In this document: one piece after another, positions 1-11,419 of the stretch
Layout of the letters: every line of letters begins with the position of its first letter
How positions within the stretch are numbered: the first letter of the stretch is position 1
The notes under the pieces: generated by a model
The model's input: only the letters and a program-made list of their open reading frames with translations
What the model was told of the DNA's origin: nothing
Database searches by the model: none
DNA from: Pogona vitticeps
Lineage: Eukaryota; Chordata; Lepidosauria; Squamata; Agamidae
Reading direction: 5' to 3'
Length of the DNA: 64,000 bases
NCBI RefSeq assembly: GCF_051106095.1
Contig: NC_135783.1
Coordinates: 308,836,322 to 308,900,321, forward strand
Made by a program: the position numbers and the translations under genes

Positions 1-700
1 CTGGGAAGCTTTACTTTTAATAGAAGCCCCCTTTGCATTCTTTTGACACTTCATTACTTCTTATTCTTAAATTGTACTTCGTATATATTGAAGATGGTTT
101 TGTTTTATGAAGTGGGAAAAGACAATTTGCTGTGTTGAGAAGGGGTACAGCGAACTCTCTGGAAATAAGTAAGAACTGCATTGCTACTGAGCTTGCCAAT
201 GGTGGTGGAATTCCATAACTGAATCTACCACTGCTGCAGCTGTGGTTAAGTTTTCCAGGAACCATGGTGCCTCTCCTATGATACAGATGCATGTTACAAC
301 AGTCCCCCACATCATGTACTCTTGTAAGATCACAGGACAGAAAATTTATTTCCTTTCCTGTAGTAACACAATACAAAGGGAAGAAAATAATTGGGGGTGG
401 GGGAAGAACGATGCTACAGTTTGATGGTGTGCACAGCAGCCACCACCAATGATTCTGCAGCAATGGGCCAAAGGCAGGTCACAGTCTGTCTGCTGCCCAC
501 ACTTCTGGCAAGCAGAACAATGCTTTCCTCAGTTTTGTGTGTGATGCTCAGTGACAGAAGCAGTTAGTGCCAGGTAGCTCTCCAAACAAAAGGACAAAAC
601 TGAGGCGGTTGTACTTTGGGTACACAATGAAAGGAAAAGACTTGCTGAAAAAGAGAAGAATTCTGGGAAAAGATGAAGGTCACAGGAAAAGAGGAATATG
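1..700. other. 5' flank without recognised gene
   Basis: Apparently unique intergenic DNA. The longest open frame (17-463, minus strand) has no recognisable domain. In mammals the gene upstream of GJD2 on this strand is ACTC1, but no actin coding sequence is visible here. Confidence 0.5.
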
Positions 701-707
701 AGACAGG

Positions 708-790
708 TTTTTATTTATTTTATTTTATTAGATTTATACCCGACCCATCTAGACCAAAGGTCCACTCTGACCAAAGGTTGACTCGATAAA
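708..790 (-). repeat. LINE/SINE 3'-end fragment with ATTT-type tail
   Basis: A TTTATT-rich run is followed by a stretch resembling the reverse complement of the common squamate L2/SINE 3' end, which reads roughly 'gggtggtatataaataaa'. Too short to assign to a family. Confidence 0.4.
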
Positions 791-1665
791 GGAAGCCACC
801 ACCTGGAATTTGCAAGAGCTGAGCTGGGATAGGGCATTTTGGAAGTCATTCATTCATGGAATTGTTATATATCAAAGGCAATCTGACCGCACATAACTAG
901 AAACAAGAATAGCCTTTCCAATCCCAAGTCTCATTCCTCAATCTTTTCCTGTGTTCTTAAATAACTCTGATGATCCTTCAGCCCAGGCCAGCCTACTCCC
1001 TCCAAATGAAATGTTTCAGAATGTGATTACACAGCAAATGGAAAACTGCAAATGGATCTGCTGTGAAGTTACACCAGAGAAGTCAGGTTTCCCCATGGTA
1101 ATTCACTTCATGCAACCACACAGGAGTCAGCAGAGAGAGTAGAGGAAATTGGCTCTCAGCCTTGTTTGCAGCTTGTTAAGGTAGTGCTGCTCTGGCCTTC
1201 CAGATCTGCAGGAGGCATAGCTAGAGTACGTCTACCTTAAATGAAAACAAATTGATTGATAACTTCTTTTTCTCTCTTGCCCAACTCCTCACTCTTCCCC
1301 TACCTAACTGCTCTAGCACTACAGCAGAAACCTTTAAAAGAAAGAAGGACAGAAAAAAAGGGAGGAGGAAAAAGAAATGAAATGGGAAGAAGAAAATAAA
1401 CTGGCCCAGACACCAGGTTCAGGGGAGAGAGGATTCAGAGAGCAGTCAGTTTACTGCATCTCTTACTGCTGTTAAAGCCAGGTAGAATGGCTTGAAATAA
1501 AACAACTGTAAACCTATCTCCATCAGCTGAGGAAATCACAGCACTCAAATACATTTAGTTCCAGAAAGGTAAAAACTCAGCAGCAGTAGAAAAAAATTTG
1601 GGCAGGGAACTCTGGGTTTATTCACACTGACTTGCACACCATGTAGTCAATGGTTAAACTGGAGA
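791..1665. other. Intergenic, nothing recognised
   Basis: Moderately AT-rich DNA without a credible coding frame. A purine-rich stretch lies around 1330-1430. Confidence 0.5.
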
Positions 1666-1669
1666 AAGA

Positions 1670-1928
1670 AGCTTCATGGTGCACTGATTAAACTGCAGTA
1701 CAGCAGTCAAAACTCTGCTCTTGACTTGAGTTCAATCCCAATTGATTCAGGTAGCCAGCTCAAGGTTGACTCAACCTTCCATCCTTCTGAGGTCAGTAAA
1801 ATATGTACCCAGCTTATGGGGGGGGAGAGGGATGGGGCAATGTGTATCCTGTATAATTTAAAACTGTAAACCACCCAAACAATGCTTTAAGCTCTATGAG
1901 GTGGTATATAAGCAGTATACTTTGCTCT
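1670..1928 (+). mobile_element. tRNA-derived SINE with L2-type 3' end
   Basis: A tRNA-like head ('gcactgattaaactgcag', then a B-box-like 'ttgagttcaatcccaa') is followed by a body containing 'aaaactgtaaaccaccca' and ending in 'gtggtatataagcag', which is the tail shape of L2-mobilised SINEs. A second copy of the family lies at about 7455-7662. Both have diverged enough to look old. This is a non-autonomous element that depends on LINE enzymes. Confidence 0.7.
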
Positions 1929-2781
1929 GGTCAATGAAAAAATGCAAAAGTGATCATCCCAATTTTGGAGCATTTCCCACATTATTTGTCAATGTAGTCA
2001 CTCACTCAATTATGCTGAATCTGGAAACACTGAGATGCTTTGAACTACTTTGACTGAACAAGAAGAAATGGACTGGAACCTCTGTTCGCTGCCTAATTCT
2101 GAGCCAGTCTTGTCCCACATGAGTTTCCTGCAACACCTTTCCCCAGACCTCAAGTGTTAAAAAGACCAAAGCACATGCTGTAAAGAGTTCCATTTGGAAT
2201 CCTAATCTCAGGCTCCACCAAGACCATAAGAGCATGGAATGTACAGCCACTGAACAACTGAGAAGGTAAGTAAAACTGAAACACTGCACTGTGAAATATA
2301 TTTCCCTTAAGAGTAGAGAACATGTAGGTAAAAGCAGATGCCCTCAGTAAATTTTATGAATAAAAGATCTACTCTGATGCAATCATTTCATTAATACACA
2401 GGCAGACGCGACATGAAAATACAGCTGAGCAGATGGTTTTGAGATCTTAGATAGATGTTTTCATTTCAGCAGCTAATTATTTAGCTTTTAAGGATTATAG
2501 CAAACACTGTCTGCAAAGCTCGCAGACTCAGTCTTTGAAGGAAAGTTCCACTTCTTCCATCACACAAGACTTCTGGCTGTGCACTTGTTGCAAGTGTTTT
2601 TCTGAGCTTCTAATGATGGACAACAGTTGTAAAACGAAACCATTCATCCTCACGGGGGAAATTTAGATACAATTGGAAAAGATTCTCTTGTTTCCACATG
2701 CTAGACAACACCTGTAACAAATTCCCAGGAGATAAAGTTAAAATCAAATATTCTAGATCAATTAGAAGCAGAAATGTATGA
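1929..2781. other. Intergenic, nothing recognised
   Basis: No domain-bearing frame and no recognised repeat. The open frames at 2002-2289 and 2610-2864 (minus) look like chance ORFs. Confidence 0.45.
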
Positions 2782-2929
2782 TGATAAAGCAGTGGTTCCC
2801 AACCTTTCGTGACCCAGGTGGACTGCAATTCCCAGACACTTTCACCACTAGCTGTGCTGGCCAAGGTTTCTGGGATTTGTAGTCCAAGAACACCTGGGTT
2901 ATCGAAGGCTGGGAACTACCGTGATAAAG
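2782..2929. mobile_element. hAT-type MITE with 8-bp target duplication
   Basis: A 132-bp palindromic element (2790-2921) begins CAGTGGTTCCCAACCTT and ends with the degraded complement GGCTGGGAACTACCG. It is flanked by an identical 8-bp duplication, TGATAAAG, at 2782-2789 and 2922-2929. The TIR sequence and 8-bp duplication fit a non-autonomous hAT element. There is no coding capacity. A sibling copy sits at 43290-43425. Confidence 0.8.
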
Positions 2930-5900
2930 GAAGAAAGTCCTGTGACTGATGATAAATTGTAGCGGCTGTCCGTATATTGTGTTCTGACACAGGTCCCCAC
3001 ATAGGCTTGACATATAGACAAAAGATAAAACAAAATGCAAAGCAGCAAACAACACCTGTCTGATTCTCTCATTTCTGACAAAATCCCATTCTACGTGGAG
3101 TTGGAAATTACTCATAATCAGAATATGAATAATCCTTGGAAAGTCAATCATCATAAATACTGCAGTCTTAAAGGCCAGCAAAATATATTTTGCTGCCTGA
3201 AGCAGAGCATCTACTCATTCAAGCCAAGATGGTCTCTCTTGTTCCCCAAGCTAGGCAAAGTTATTTTGGCAGATACGTACATCAAGGTAGCCCACAAAAA
3301 CCCCTTTCCCTTTCCTTCCAGTAAAAATAATCAAACATGTCATTATTACTTTAAAAATTCATCACTAACAAGTAAGTAACTAATGTTGTTTCCCTTTCAT
3401 GGAAATTCAAGGCAGCCATCACATTCTATTTCATGGCAGGTCCAATCCTTCATCCAAAGACATTGCACTCAGCTTTGTTGAGTGTGCCACATGTATCAGA
3501 AGGCAAAACAAACTGGATCCGATAAGTGTATAACATTCATATATGTGTATAACATTCAAATGAATTACATGCCCATGGTCTGAGAAGCTTCCTTAATTCT
3601 CTGAGATCATCACACATACAGTCACACCACGGTCTGTGGATGCGCTATACCATACCTCTAGATGGGCTATAGTATTAGATGCTCTTTGGCTGAAGTTGTA
3701 TGTTGAAAATGGTGTAAATATACTGGATCTCTGTGGCATAATTCCTTTGAGACAGATTAACCTCTCCTTGGTACCCACACTATAAATAAATAAATATCAC
3801 TCTCTGACCATCTCTCAATCTTTGACCCTGCTTCACTCATCTTTGTGAGCTGCAGGCACAACAGAATGCTGGACAAAGAACACCTCTTCAGAGATCTGTA
3901 TTTTGATTGTGCAAGCAGATTTGGTGCATGCCTTGTGCCCTCTGCACTCATCCGCATGGGTTTTCTTGACACAGAAGCCCTTCTTTCTCTGTAAAAGATG
4001 ATCTGACTTTAAAAAAAGAAAAGAAAAGCTTGGGCTACAACTGATAAAATGTTTTAAAAGGGCTGTTTAGACTCTGCCTACAATATTGCTGCTTCATTAA
4101 GAAACAGCTGGTCGTCAGCCAGAGAAGATCAAGCTAACCTTAATCCTAGAGGATTGTGAATAAAATGTAGGCTGGTTTACTAACAAAAAGTGCCACATCC
4201 AGCAAAGCACATATTCTGGACAGCACAGCAGGTTAGAGAACTTTGGGCTCTTAGGCAGATAAATCCTCAGAGAAGAGAGAGAGAGAGAGAGAGAGAGAAT
4301 GCTTACAAATGCTTGCATCCCTTTTGTCCTCCATGTCTTACACCTTTCCCCAGCCTCTTATTTTAATCTTGGCAAGCTTGTAAAGCATGGCAGTTTGACT
4401 CCATTTGATTGCGGATTTCAAATATGTTCAAACTTCAATCAAATCCTCTGGAGAATGAAAGGGAAGGATGAAAATGTAAAGCAGGGAAGGCTGCATTGGC
4501 ACAGCAGTGCCTGTCCCAAGCCAAGGCAGGACTGACATAATGTGCATCCCATATATGAACCATCTGCTAGCAGGCAGTAGGTCTGCAGTGCTCTTGAATA
4601 CCTTTTGTGCTTTTATAAGTGAGGTAGGCTAAGCCATGGACCCACTGTGCAATGCAAGCAGCAGAATTACCTAAGATAATTATTGAGTTGAAGGTCACCA
4701 ACCTGAGATCTTTGGGATTTAGCTATTTTAACAAGTTGACAATTAATGCTAGGCAGCTTGTAATGATGCTATTCTGTACTGATTGTTTGCATCTTGTATA
4801 TTTCTTAAATACCTGCAATCTGCAGCATTGACACTTACGGTGTGTAATCATGGAAACTGACTCCCAAGGCTAGTTAAAGGAATTTTGTTGTTGTTGTTTT
4901 TCACACATAAATTAAAGGTTGCCAAGCAGTCTATGATTAGCATACTTAATTTGCAAGAGCTGACCGGGATACTATTTTTAAAAGTGTATTTTATGTTACA
5001 CTGCCCCTTATCTACTTCCTCTGATTTTCAGTCATGTCTATGTTACAGGCAATGATGTCTTTGTCTGAGGATATTTTTGCCCATGAAAGCTGCACATGAA
5101 AATATAGCTGTTAGTCTTTAAGGTGCTATGTTTTCATCTTTATTTTTTCTTTTTCCTTTGTTTTTGCTTGATAGGCATTTATTGGCCATCAGAAGAATTT
5201 CAGTTACATTCTTTGAAGACGAAATAAACTGACAATAAGCTTTCTCTGTGAGATACTTACACAGGTATGTCAATGGAACTGGGTTTGCCTATATAGTTGG
5301 TATATCACATTAAAATCCAAAGCTATAAAATTAGATTGCCATGAGATGCACGTCTAATAAATCTGACAATAATATATTGACCAAACTATAAATTATAGGC
5401 AAATTGTCATCAGAAGAGGGAATTCCTTAACTGCTAAAAGCATCTGAATGTCACGAGCTTTTCTCTCTTCCTGTAGTTTGTAAATTAGGTTGTTTTGTTT
5501 TGTGCCAGGAACTAAGCATGGCTTCATTTGCTAGTCTGATTTCTGATAAATGAAAGCCTGCCTGAATCACATCTCTGGAACACTAATGTGATCTCAGCTG
5601 TAATGACAGGTTACCTGTAATATATAGTTCAGCCCTGCAAGAGATCATACTGCACAGATGAGCCTCATTTGCCTTGTACTGAATGCTGCTGGCAGCCTCA
5701 CCCCAGACTGTTACCCCTCCTATTGCCAGAACTACATGTCTGTTAGGAGAGCACTAGCCTGAGCTGTGAATCATCTCCTTGAGTAATCATTCTGTGGCCT
5801 AATTCACACATTGCCCAGAGACAATCTCAGGTTTGCCAGTGAAAGTCCATTCAACAGAGAGCTGCAATCTAGTACAGCTCCCAGACCAGCACAACTGTAT

Positions 5901-7450
5901 GTTGTACAACTAGTTGCAAATATGAATTTACAGGATTCACTCTTTGCACACTTCAAAACATACATTTATGCATATTTTAAAACATACATTTAAAAATGTA
6001 ACATAACCATTTTTGTGTAAATTAGCCGCCTTGAACTCTTATTTATACTGTGTGGTGTAAATTGAGTAAATCGTAAATAATTATGAGTAAAAAAATTTTT
6101 TATCAGGAGCTGCTCATTGACCTCACATTAGACCTGATGAAATGTCAGGATATGGATGACCTTTGGCAGTATGCTTTTGGTAGAGTCCTTCCCTGACTCT
6201 CACCCCAGGTCATGAGTTCAGACTTTATGTGAGAACTTCACTGATCCACTTAGCGAAATGAAGAGACCACCTTCTATGTAGCAGAACCGGATGACTACAT
6301 GTTAAAAGAATGAACACCGCTGTCTATACATGCTATCATGTAGTGAAACAATGTACACTACAATGTAAAGAGAATCCTCGTGAGATAATAAAATCCAGAT
6401 ACCAAATTTAACTAAACATACTGTGTCCCCAGTGAATTTAAATTTTCTTGCTGAGCACAAAGAAAGAGGATGAGTGAGTTGGAAGAGGTATCTGGTTAAA
6501 TTCCACCCCATACCCACGGGCCTTGTACTGCTCAGAGGGAACAAGTATATGAGCTCCTGACTTTCTCCACGGGAGGTGGGTGACTGATGTCATGGGGACA
6601 GGGAATCTGAGTTTTACAGGAGTCATCCAAAGTGCTGAACAACAACCCAACATGCCTTTAAACATTTTAAAACCCACTATCTTTTGGACACTGAAGTCAC
6701 AAGACTCCCACTGACTCATCCATCTTCATCTCAGTTTTGGCCATCCAAAAGAGAGTGCAGTCATCTAAGTGGACAGAGATGATTGCTTGTGCAATGAGCA
6801 TTTGCCCATAATCTCTTGTATGTTTCGCTTGCTTGGGCCTCTAGGTGGGCTGTGGCAGTTTGGATTGGGCCCAGAGAGCTCAATCATCCACAGCCCTGTC
6901 CCAGCCAGAGAGAAAAATACAGGAAGGGCAAACTGTAGAAAATGACAGAGAGTCTGAGTTGGGTGGAACCTTTCAGAGGAATAGATGTGTTGCAATAAAC
7001 TTACTAGTCTTAAACGCATTGCATGACTTTTCTGTTGTCTGGCTCCAAAAGACTAACATGGCTACTCTGTGGAAACAGAACAAGATGGTGGCAGCTACAA
7101 AAACAAACAAACAAACAAAAAAAAGCAGCAAAGCATGAGAAAGTACAAGGAGCAGCCAGAGCTTCCCTCTTTTGCTTATTCTGGAGTGGCCTGTGGAGTG
7201 CAGTTCTCTGGGCACACAAACAGGCAACAGAACATCTCTTTCTCTTTCACACATACATACACATGGCCCTGGCCCCATCCTTCCAGCGATGTGGCCCAAA
7301 GATATAAGCCAAGAGAAAAAGGAAAGGGCAGTCTGATCTTCTCATCTCCTTCTGGACTACGCAGCAGTGGGAAGTGAAATGAGAAGCCCACTGAGTAAGT
7401 ACTAATTGGGTGATTCATTATTCCAAGTGCCATATACTTGTACAGAGGCA
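2930..7450. other. GJD2 upstream intergenic region with minor repeats
   Basis: No supported gene in 4.5 kb. A (GA)n run lies at 4270-4298. Fragments near 5085-5140 and 6955-7085 resemble a widely dispersed amniote repeat ending 'actaacatggctactctgtgg', whose class I cannot assign. Open frames at 6845-7451 on both strands overlap repeat-like or simple sequence and lack codon-use or domain support. Distal GJD2 control elements could lie here but none can be named. Confidence 0.45.
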
Positions 7451-7454
7451 ACAG

Positions 7455-7662
7455 GGTTCTTGTTGCTAAAATGTCTAAACTGCAGTACTGCTGTGAAGCC
7501 TCTGCTCACAACCTGAGTTCGATTTGGATGGGCTCAGGTAGCATTCTGTCCTTCTGAGTTTGGTAAATTGAATACCCAACTCCCTGTGTAGCCTGAATAA
7601 TTAAATTGTAAACCACCCAGAGAATGCTTTAAGCACTATGTGCAGTATAAAGGTTGCACATT
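7455..7662 (+). mobile_element. tRNA-derived SINE with L2-type 3' end (second copy)
   Basis: Shares the head 'taaactgcagtactgc', the B-box-like 'cctgagttcgat' and the tail 'aaattgtaaaccacccagag' with the copy at 1670-1928. The middle is shortened relative to that copy. It lies about 1.9 kb upstream of GJD2 exon 1. Confidence 0.7.
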
Positions 7663-8005
7663 CTAATGGTGGCACAGGAAAAATTATGGACATCCACACA
7701 GTGCAGTCCACATTTCTTAGGGCCTGCTGCAGATCAGCTGCAGATGGTCAGTGACCAGTTTCATGTGGGTCCTCCAGGGCTAACCCAAAATGAACTGGGA
7801 AAAGCTGACTTTTTAAAAAATTACACATCCCAGAATTCTAACTCCCCCAAGCTCCGCATATTACTGCCTGAGGCCAAAGATTAGTGGTCTGTTGGCACTC
7901 TGCCTACAGAAGCCTCCAAGACTGGTGACAGGGGATTCTGGAAGTTGTGGTCCAAAAGCAGTTCTTCCAATAGTCGTGTTTTCCAAAGATTCTTGAGCTT
8001 TATAG

Positions 8006-8008
<3 letters not shown>

Positions 8009-8047
<39 letters not shown>
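8009..8047. repeat. (GA)n microsatellite
   Basis: An uninterrupted GA dinucleotide run of about 19 units, roughly 1.5 kb upstream of the GJD2 start codon. It produces the spurious Leu-Ser and Glu-Arg repeat frames on both strands. Confidence 0.95.
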
Positions 8048-8048
<1 letters not shown>

Positions 8049-8429
8049 AACTTTCCCCAAGCTCCAGTTGGCCCACAGTGCGAAGTTCCCCTGGCACTCA
8101 GCTGCCATGAATCAATGGGAGCTTGTGAGTCCAATTTCATGGAGGTGCTGAATGTCCTATGAATTTCACCTGAACTTTCCGGGAGCTCTCGAAGTCAGGG
8201 AGACTCTTTGGTAGGATTGGGTCCAGCACCTTGGAGAGCTCCTCTCATTTTTCACCTAGAACTCCTAGTGGACAGGATTTCCTGCTGGCCCCACCTCTTC
8301 CCATTGCCCTGGATGGTCTCTTAGGAGCCATCCGCCGTCTCATGACTGCACCATCAGTAAAGGCAGAGGGAGTCCCAGCCAGTAAGGCCACGTCTCTTTC
8401 AGCATTTCAAGGGAGAGACACCTTCTGAA

Positions 8430-9290
8430 AGGCAGGCATCGATCGCGCGTGAAAAGCGTGGAAGGGGGTCGGCAGGTGCTGCCAAGTCACGTCCGGCTCG
8501 GTGGGAAGGCAAGGGTGGAATGGCACGGACTCGTGTGTGGCAATCAACAGCGACCTTCCTCGTGTCCCCCCCCCCCCGCTTCCCCGCCCTTCTTGCAGGG
8601 AAGGGAAAGGCCTGGGCGGATGATTCCTTTTCGGGGAGGGGCCGATAGGGGTCAGATCCACTGCCGGGAGTTCCGCCGTTCACCCACGCACCCAGGCAGC
8701 CAGGCACCCACGCAGCCTTTCCTAGGAGGCAGGATGCCGCACGGCGACAGTTTCCCTCCCCTTCTCCCGCGGGCCCTTCCCTTCTCAAGGACGCGGCGCA
8801 GGCCACGTCCTGGAGAAGCTGCGCGGAGGGAAGGCAGGCAGAGCCCGGAGCCGGGAGCGATGCCAGGCCAGGTGGGATGGGAGGGGGCAGGGTGCCCTCC
8901 CGCCCTTAAACCCCGGTCTCCCGAGGGGCCAGGTCCCGTCCGATCTCCTCATTACCTGCCTGCACGCCAGGGCTGGCATCTTGGGGGGGGGGCGCGCCTT
9001 CCTTCCTCCGCTTGCTCTCCCCTCTTCCCCAGCCGCCGAGGAAGGACGTCGCCCGGGGTGTGCGCGTGTGCGTGTCCCTGTGTGTGTGTAGGCGTGTATC
9101 AGGCGACCGGGCCAGTCTGGATGCTGCCTTGGCCGCCCCCTTCACCCGGCAGCCCTGGGTGCACCGGCGGCGGTGGCGGCGGCGATCCCTGGCCGGCTGC
9201 GGCGCTGCCGCTTGGTGGCGGCTCCCCTCCAACCTGGCCGTGACGCAAGCAGAGTCTACTTAAAGGCGGCCGCGAGGCGGGCGGGCGAGA
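8430..9290 (+). promoter_or_regulatory. GJD2: CpG-rich GJD2 promoter region
   Basis: The sequence changes sharply from AT-rich to GC- and CpG-rich from about 8.43 kb through exon 1, as in a CpG-island promoter. Near the 3' end, a TGACGCAA motif (9241-9248, CRE/ATF-like) lies upstream of a TATA-like CTTAAAGG (9259-9266). I infer transcription starting near 9290 and a 5' UTR of about 225 nt. An imperfect REST/RE1-like stretch occurs at 9201-9216. The long open frame through this region (8449-9243) is explained by GC richness and is not called a gene. Confidence 0.65.
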
Positions 9291-9506
9291 CACTGAAGGC
9301 GACCTCCGCCTGGGCTGCGCAGCGCCAGGCGATCGCCGCCCAGGCTGGCTCGCAGGAGCCGCCCTGCCTGCTGCCCGGCCGCCGCTGTGGGGGCTTCCCA
9401 GCGCAGGGCCGGCGGCCCGGGCCGGGATCGCGCTTCTCCGCTCCTGAGGAGACCCCCCTGCCCGCCGCCACCCTGCCGCCGCCGCTGCCCGAGCCTTCCT
9501 CTCCAG

Positions 9507-9516
9507 ATGAACCGCG
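9507..9516 (+). promoter_or_regulatory. GJD2: Upstream ATG overlapping the GJD2 start, in a different frame
   Basis: An ATG at 9507 lies 10 nt before the connexin start, out of frame with it. Its context is weak (C at -3, A at +4), whereas the main ATG has G at -3 and G at +4. Read through the predicted splice junction, this frame overlaps the connexin coding sequence for about 51 codons before a stop. It could lower initiation at the main start, but leaky scanning is expected. This is inference from sequence alone. Confidence 0.55.
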
Positions 9517-9587
9517 ATGGGGGAATGGACCATCCTAGAGAGACTCCTCGAAGCCGCCGTCCAGCAGCACTCCACTATGATAGGGAG
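9517..9587 (+). CDS. GJD2: GJD2 (connexin 36) coding exon 1
   Basis: Encodes the cytoplasmic N-terminus MGEWTILERLLEAAVQQHST plus Met-Ile-Gly and two bases of Arg24. This N-terminal helix lines the connexin channel pore and contributes to voltage gating. The start was chosen because the sequence matches the vertebrate Cx36 N-terminus and has a good Kozak context (G at -3, G at +4). The donor is AG|GTGAGC at 9588. Seventy-one coding bases before the intron is exactly the layout known for mammalian GJD2. The 5' part of the exon (UTR) probably begins near 9290. Confidence 0.97.
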
Positions 9588-11419
9588 GTGAGCCCCAGCC
9601 TGCGCCAGCCTGGCCCCTTCCCTTCCCTTCCCTTCCGTGCATCGCCCTCTTTGACCTGCTGGCTTTCAGCAAAGCTGCGGCTGTCCCACTGTCAAGGGAG
9701 AGTCCATAACACCGGGGCAGCCAAGACCGTGGTTGTTCCCCACCCCGCTCCATTCCTCGGGCCGGATCCTGCAATCACTCCCGTGGAGGTCCCCTTCCTT
9801 TGCAACGGGACGGGGCTTCTAAAGAAGCCGGCTTGTCGGGCGGAAGCCTAAGCGGACACCTTGACCCGTCGCAGGTTTCCATTTCCCAGCAACCCCCTCG
9901 CAGGGATCCCCACTGCTTCTTTGGTAAACTTGCTGCCGCACAGGACGATCCCCACCCCCACGCACCCACCCCCGCGCACAAACCTTGCCGCTCTGGACTT
10001 TATTGCAGAGTTCATGGCTAGCGCAGAGGGACTCTTCACCTTCACCGTGTCACCCGTCCCTCGTTGCCCATCTTCTTTGCAGCTCACGGGGAAAAAAGAA
10101 TAACGCTCATAACAATATCAAAGTACTGAAGGCATGTTTAGAAGAAACAGAATGTATAGAGGTCTTAAGCTTTGAGATAGCCCGGGTTGGGGGAGAAAAG
10201 AGAGAAAGTCATTTCTTAAGAATCGTATATAATCTAGTGGTGATTGCAGCTTGCAAACAGCAAGGGTAAAGTAAGGACAAGCAAGCTTCCCTGTCTTTGG
10301 TTTGCCTTACTTTTCTCAATTAAGGTTTAGGGTGGTGGATCAATATGCTGCATACCATCGGAAAGTGGGGGAGAGGTGCCAATGTCTTTGATCTGAACCA
10401 ACTTCTCTTGCTCTGCAGCTGAGATTGAGGGAAAGGGAGGGGAGGGAAGAGCACTAGCCGCAGCTTAAAAGTGACATTGTGGTTATAGATCTTGCCCTAT
10501 ATAAGTCAACCAAAGATTTGTGCTCTCATAAACTAGGCAAGTACTTCCTTCTATTTGCTGTAAACATCTGTAGGGAGAAGAACATTGCTTTGGCTATCAT
10601 TTTAGATAAACAACAACAGTCACAAGATTTAGCAATGCCGCTCAACGGAAGCTGGCAAGTTCTGTGAGGCTGAAGGAGTAGCAGGATCAGCACTGGACAG
10701 CTCCCGTTTTCTCTGTAGTGTTGAGAACAATCTGGGGAGGATTTGTTTTCTAGCTCGTTAAACTGGGAAAATATAATAGCTACCCTCTTGAATTAAATCA
10801 ACCATTCATCATTCATTTTGTACATTTATGAATAATGTGTACTTCTTTTGAGAGTGTATGATAAACATGTAAAAGCAAATGTTAAAACATCAGCAAATGT
10901 ATCAAAGTGGTTCCTAAAAGCTAGTGTACAAGGAGCCGTAAGGATGGGAACCGTAAAAACAGCGCATAAGAAAGAACGTCAATGTAGGAAAACCAATTAA
11001 GGTCTTGGAAATATCTTTGCAAATAAAAATGTCTTTGCTCGTTTGTGGGAGGAAAGATATAAAGAAGCAGATGGGTTTAAGGATCCTCCCTCTAATGATG
11101 GTCACATAGGAATAACAGAGATGTTCCTACATAGAGCAAGATTACAACACCCATCCTGCATTTTACATTCTCACCTTCTGAGAGCTACACTGTCTCCAAA
11201 CATAGATGTTGTGGTTCTAGGTATCATCGTCAATGGCCTCCAATACACATTTAAACAACCTTTCTCCTTCATACTAGTGTTTTATCCTGGTGTTTTAAAG
11301 CGACCTTTCTCTCACACACTTTTTTTTGGACTACTGGTAACTACCACCAGTATGTAGCAATGGATTCTGTAGGTTTTTCAGCATTCTACTTCTGCACTCA
11401 CCCAACCTTTGTTTTATAG
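9588..11419 (+). other. GJD2: GJD2 intron 1 (1,832 bp, phase 2)
   Basis: Bounded by a GTGAGC donor and a TTTGTTTTATAG acceptor, and splitting codon 24 (AG|G, Arg). Delta connexins differ from most other connexins in having an intron inside the coding region at this place. The first part is GC-rich, continuing the CpG island. The rest is AT-rich and holds no recognised element. Confidence 0.95.

Noticed and set aside
1-9000. ACTC1 expected upstream of GJD2 by synteny
   Set aside because: No actin-like coding sequence is present in any frame; it must lie outside the window if synteny holds.
8449-9243. 264-codon + strand open frame upstream of GJD2
   Set aside because: It lies in CpG-island DNA where stops are rare; it is Pro/Arg/Gly-rich without domains and overlaps other long frames on both strands.
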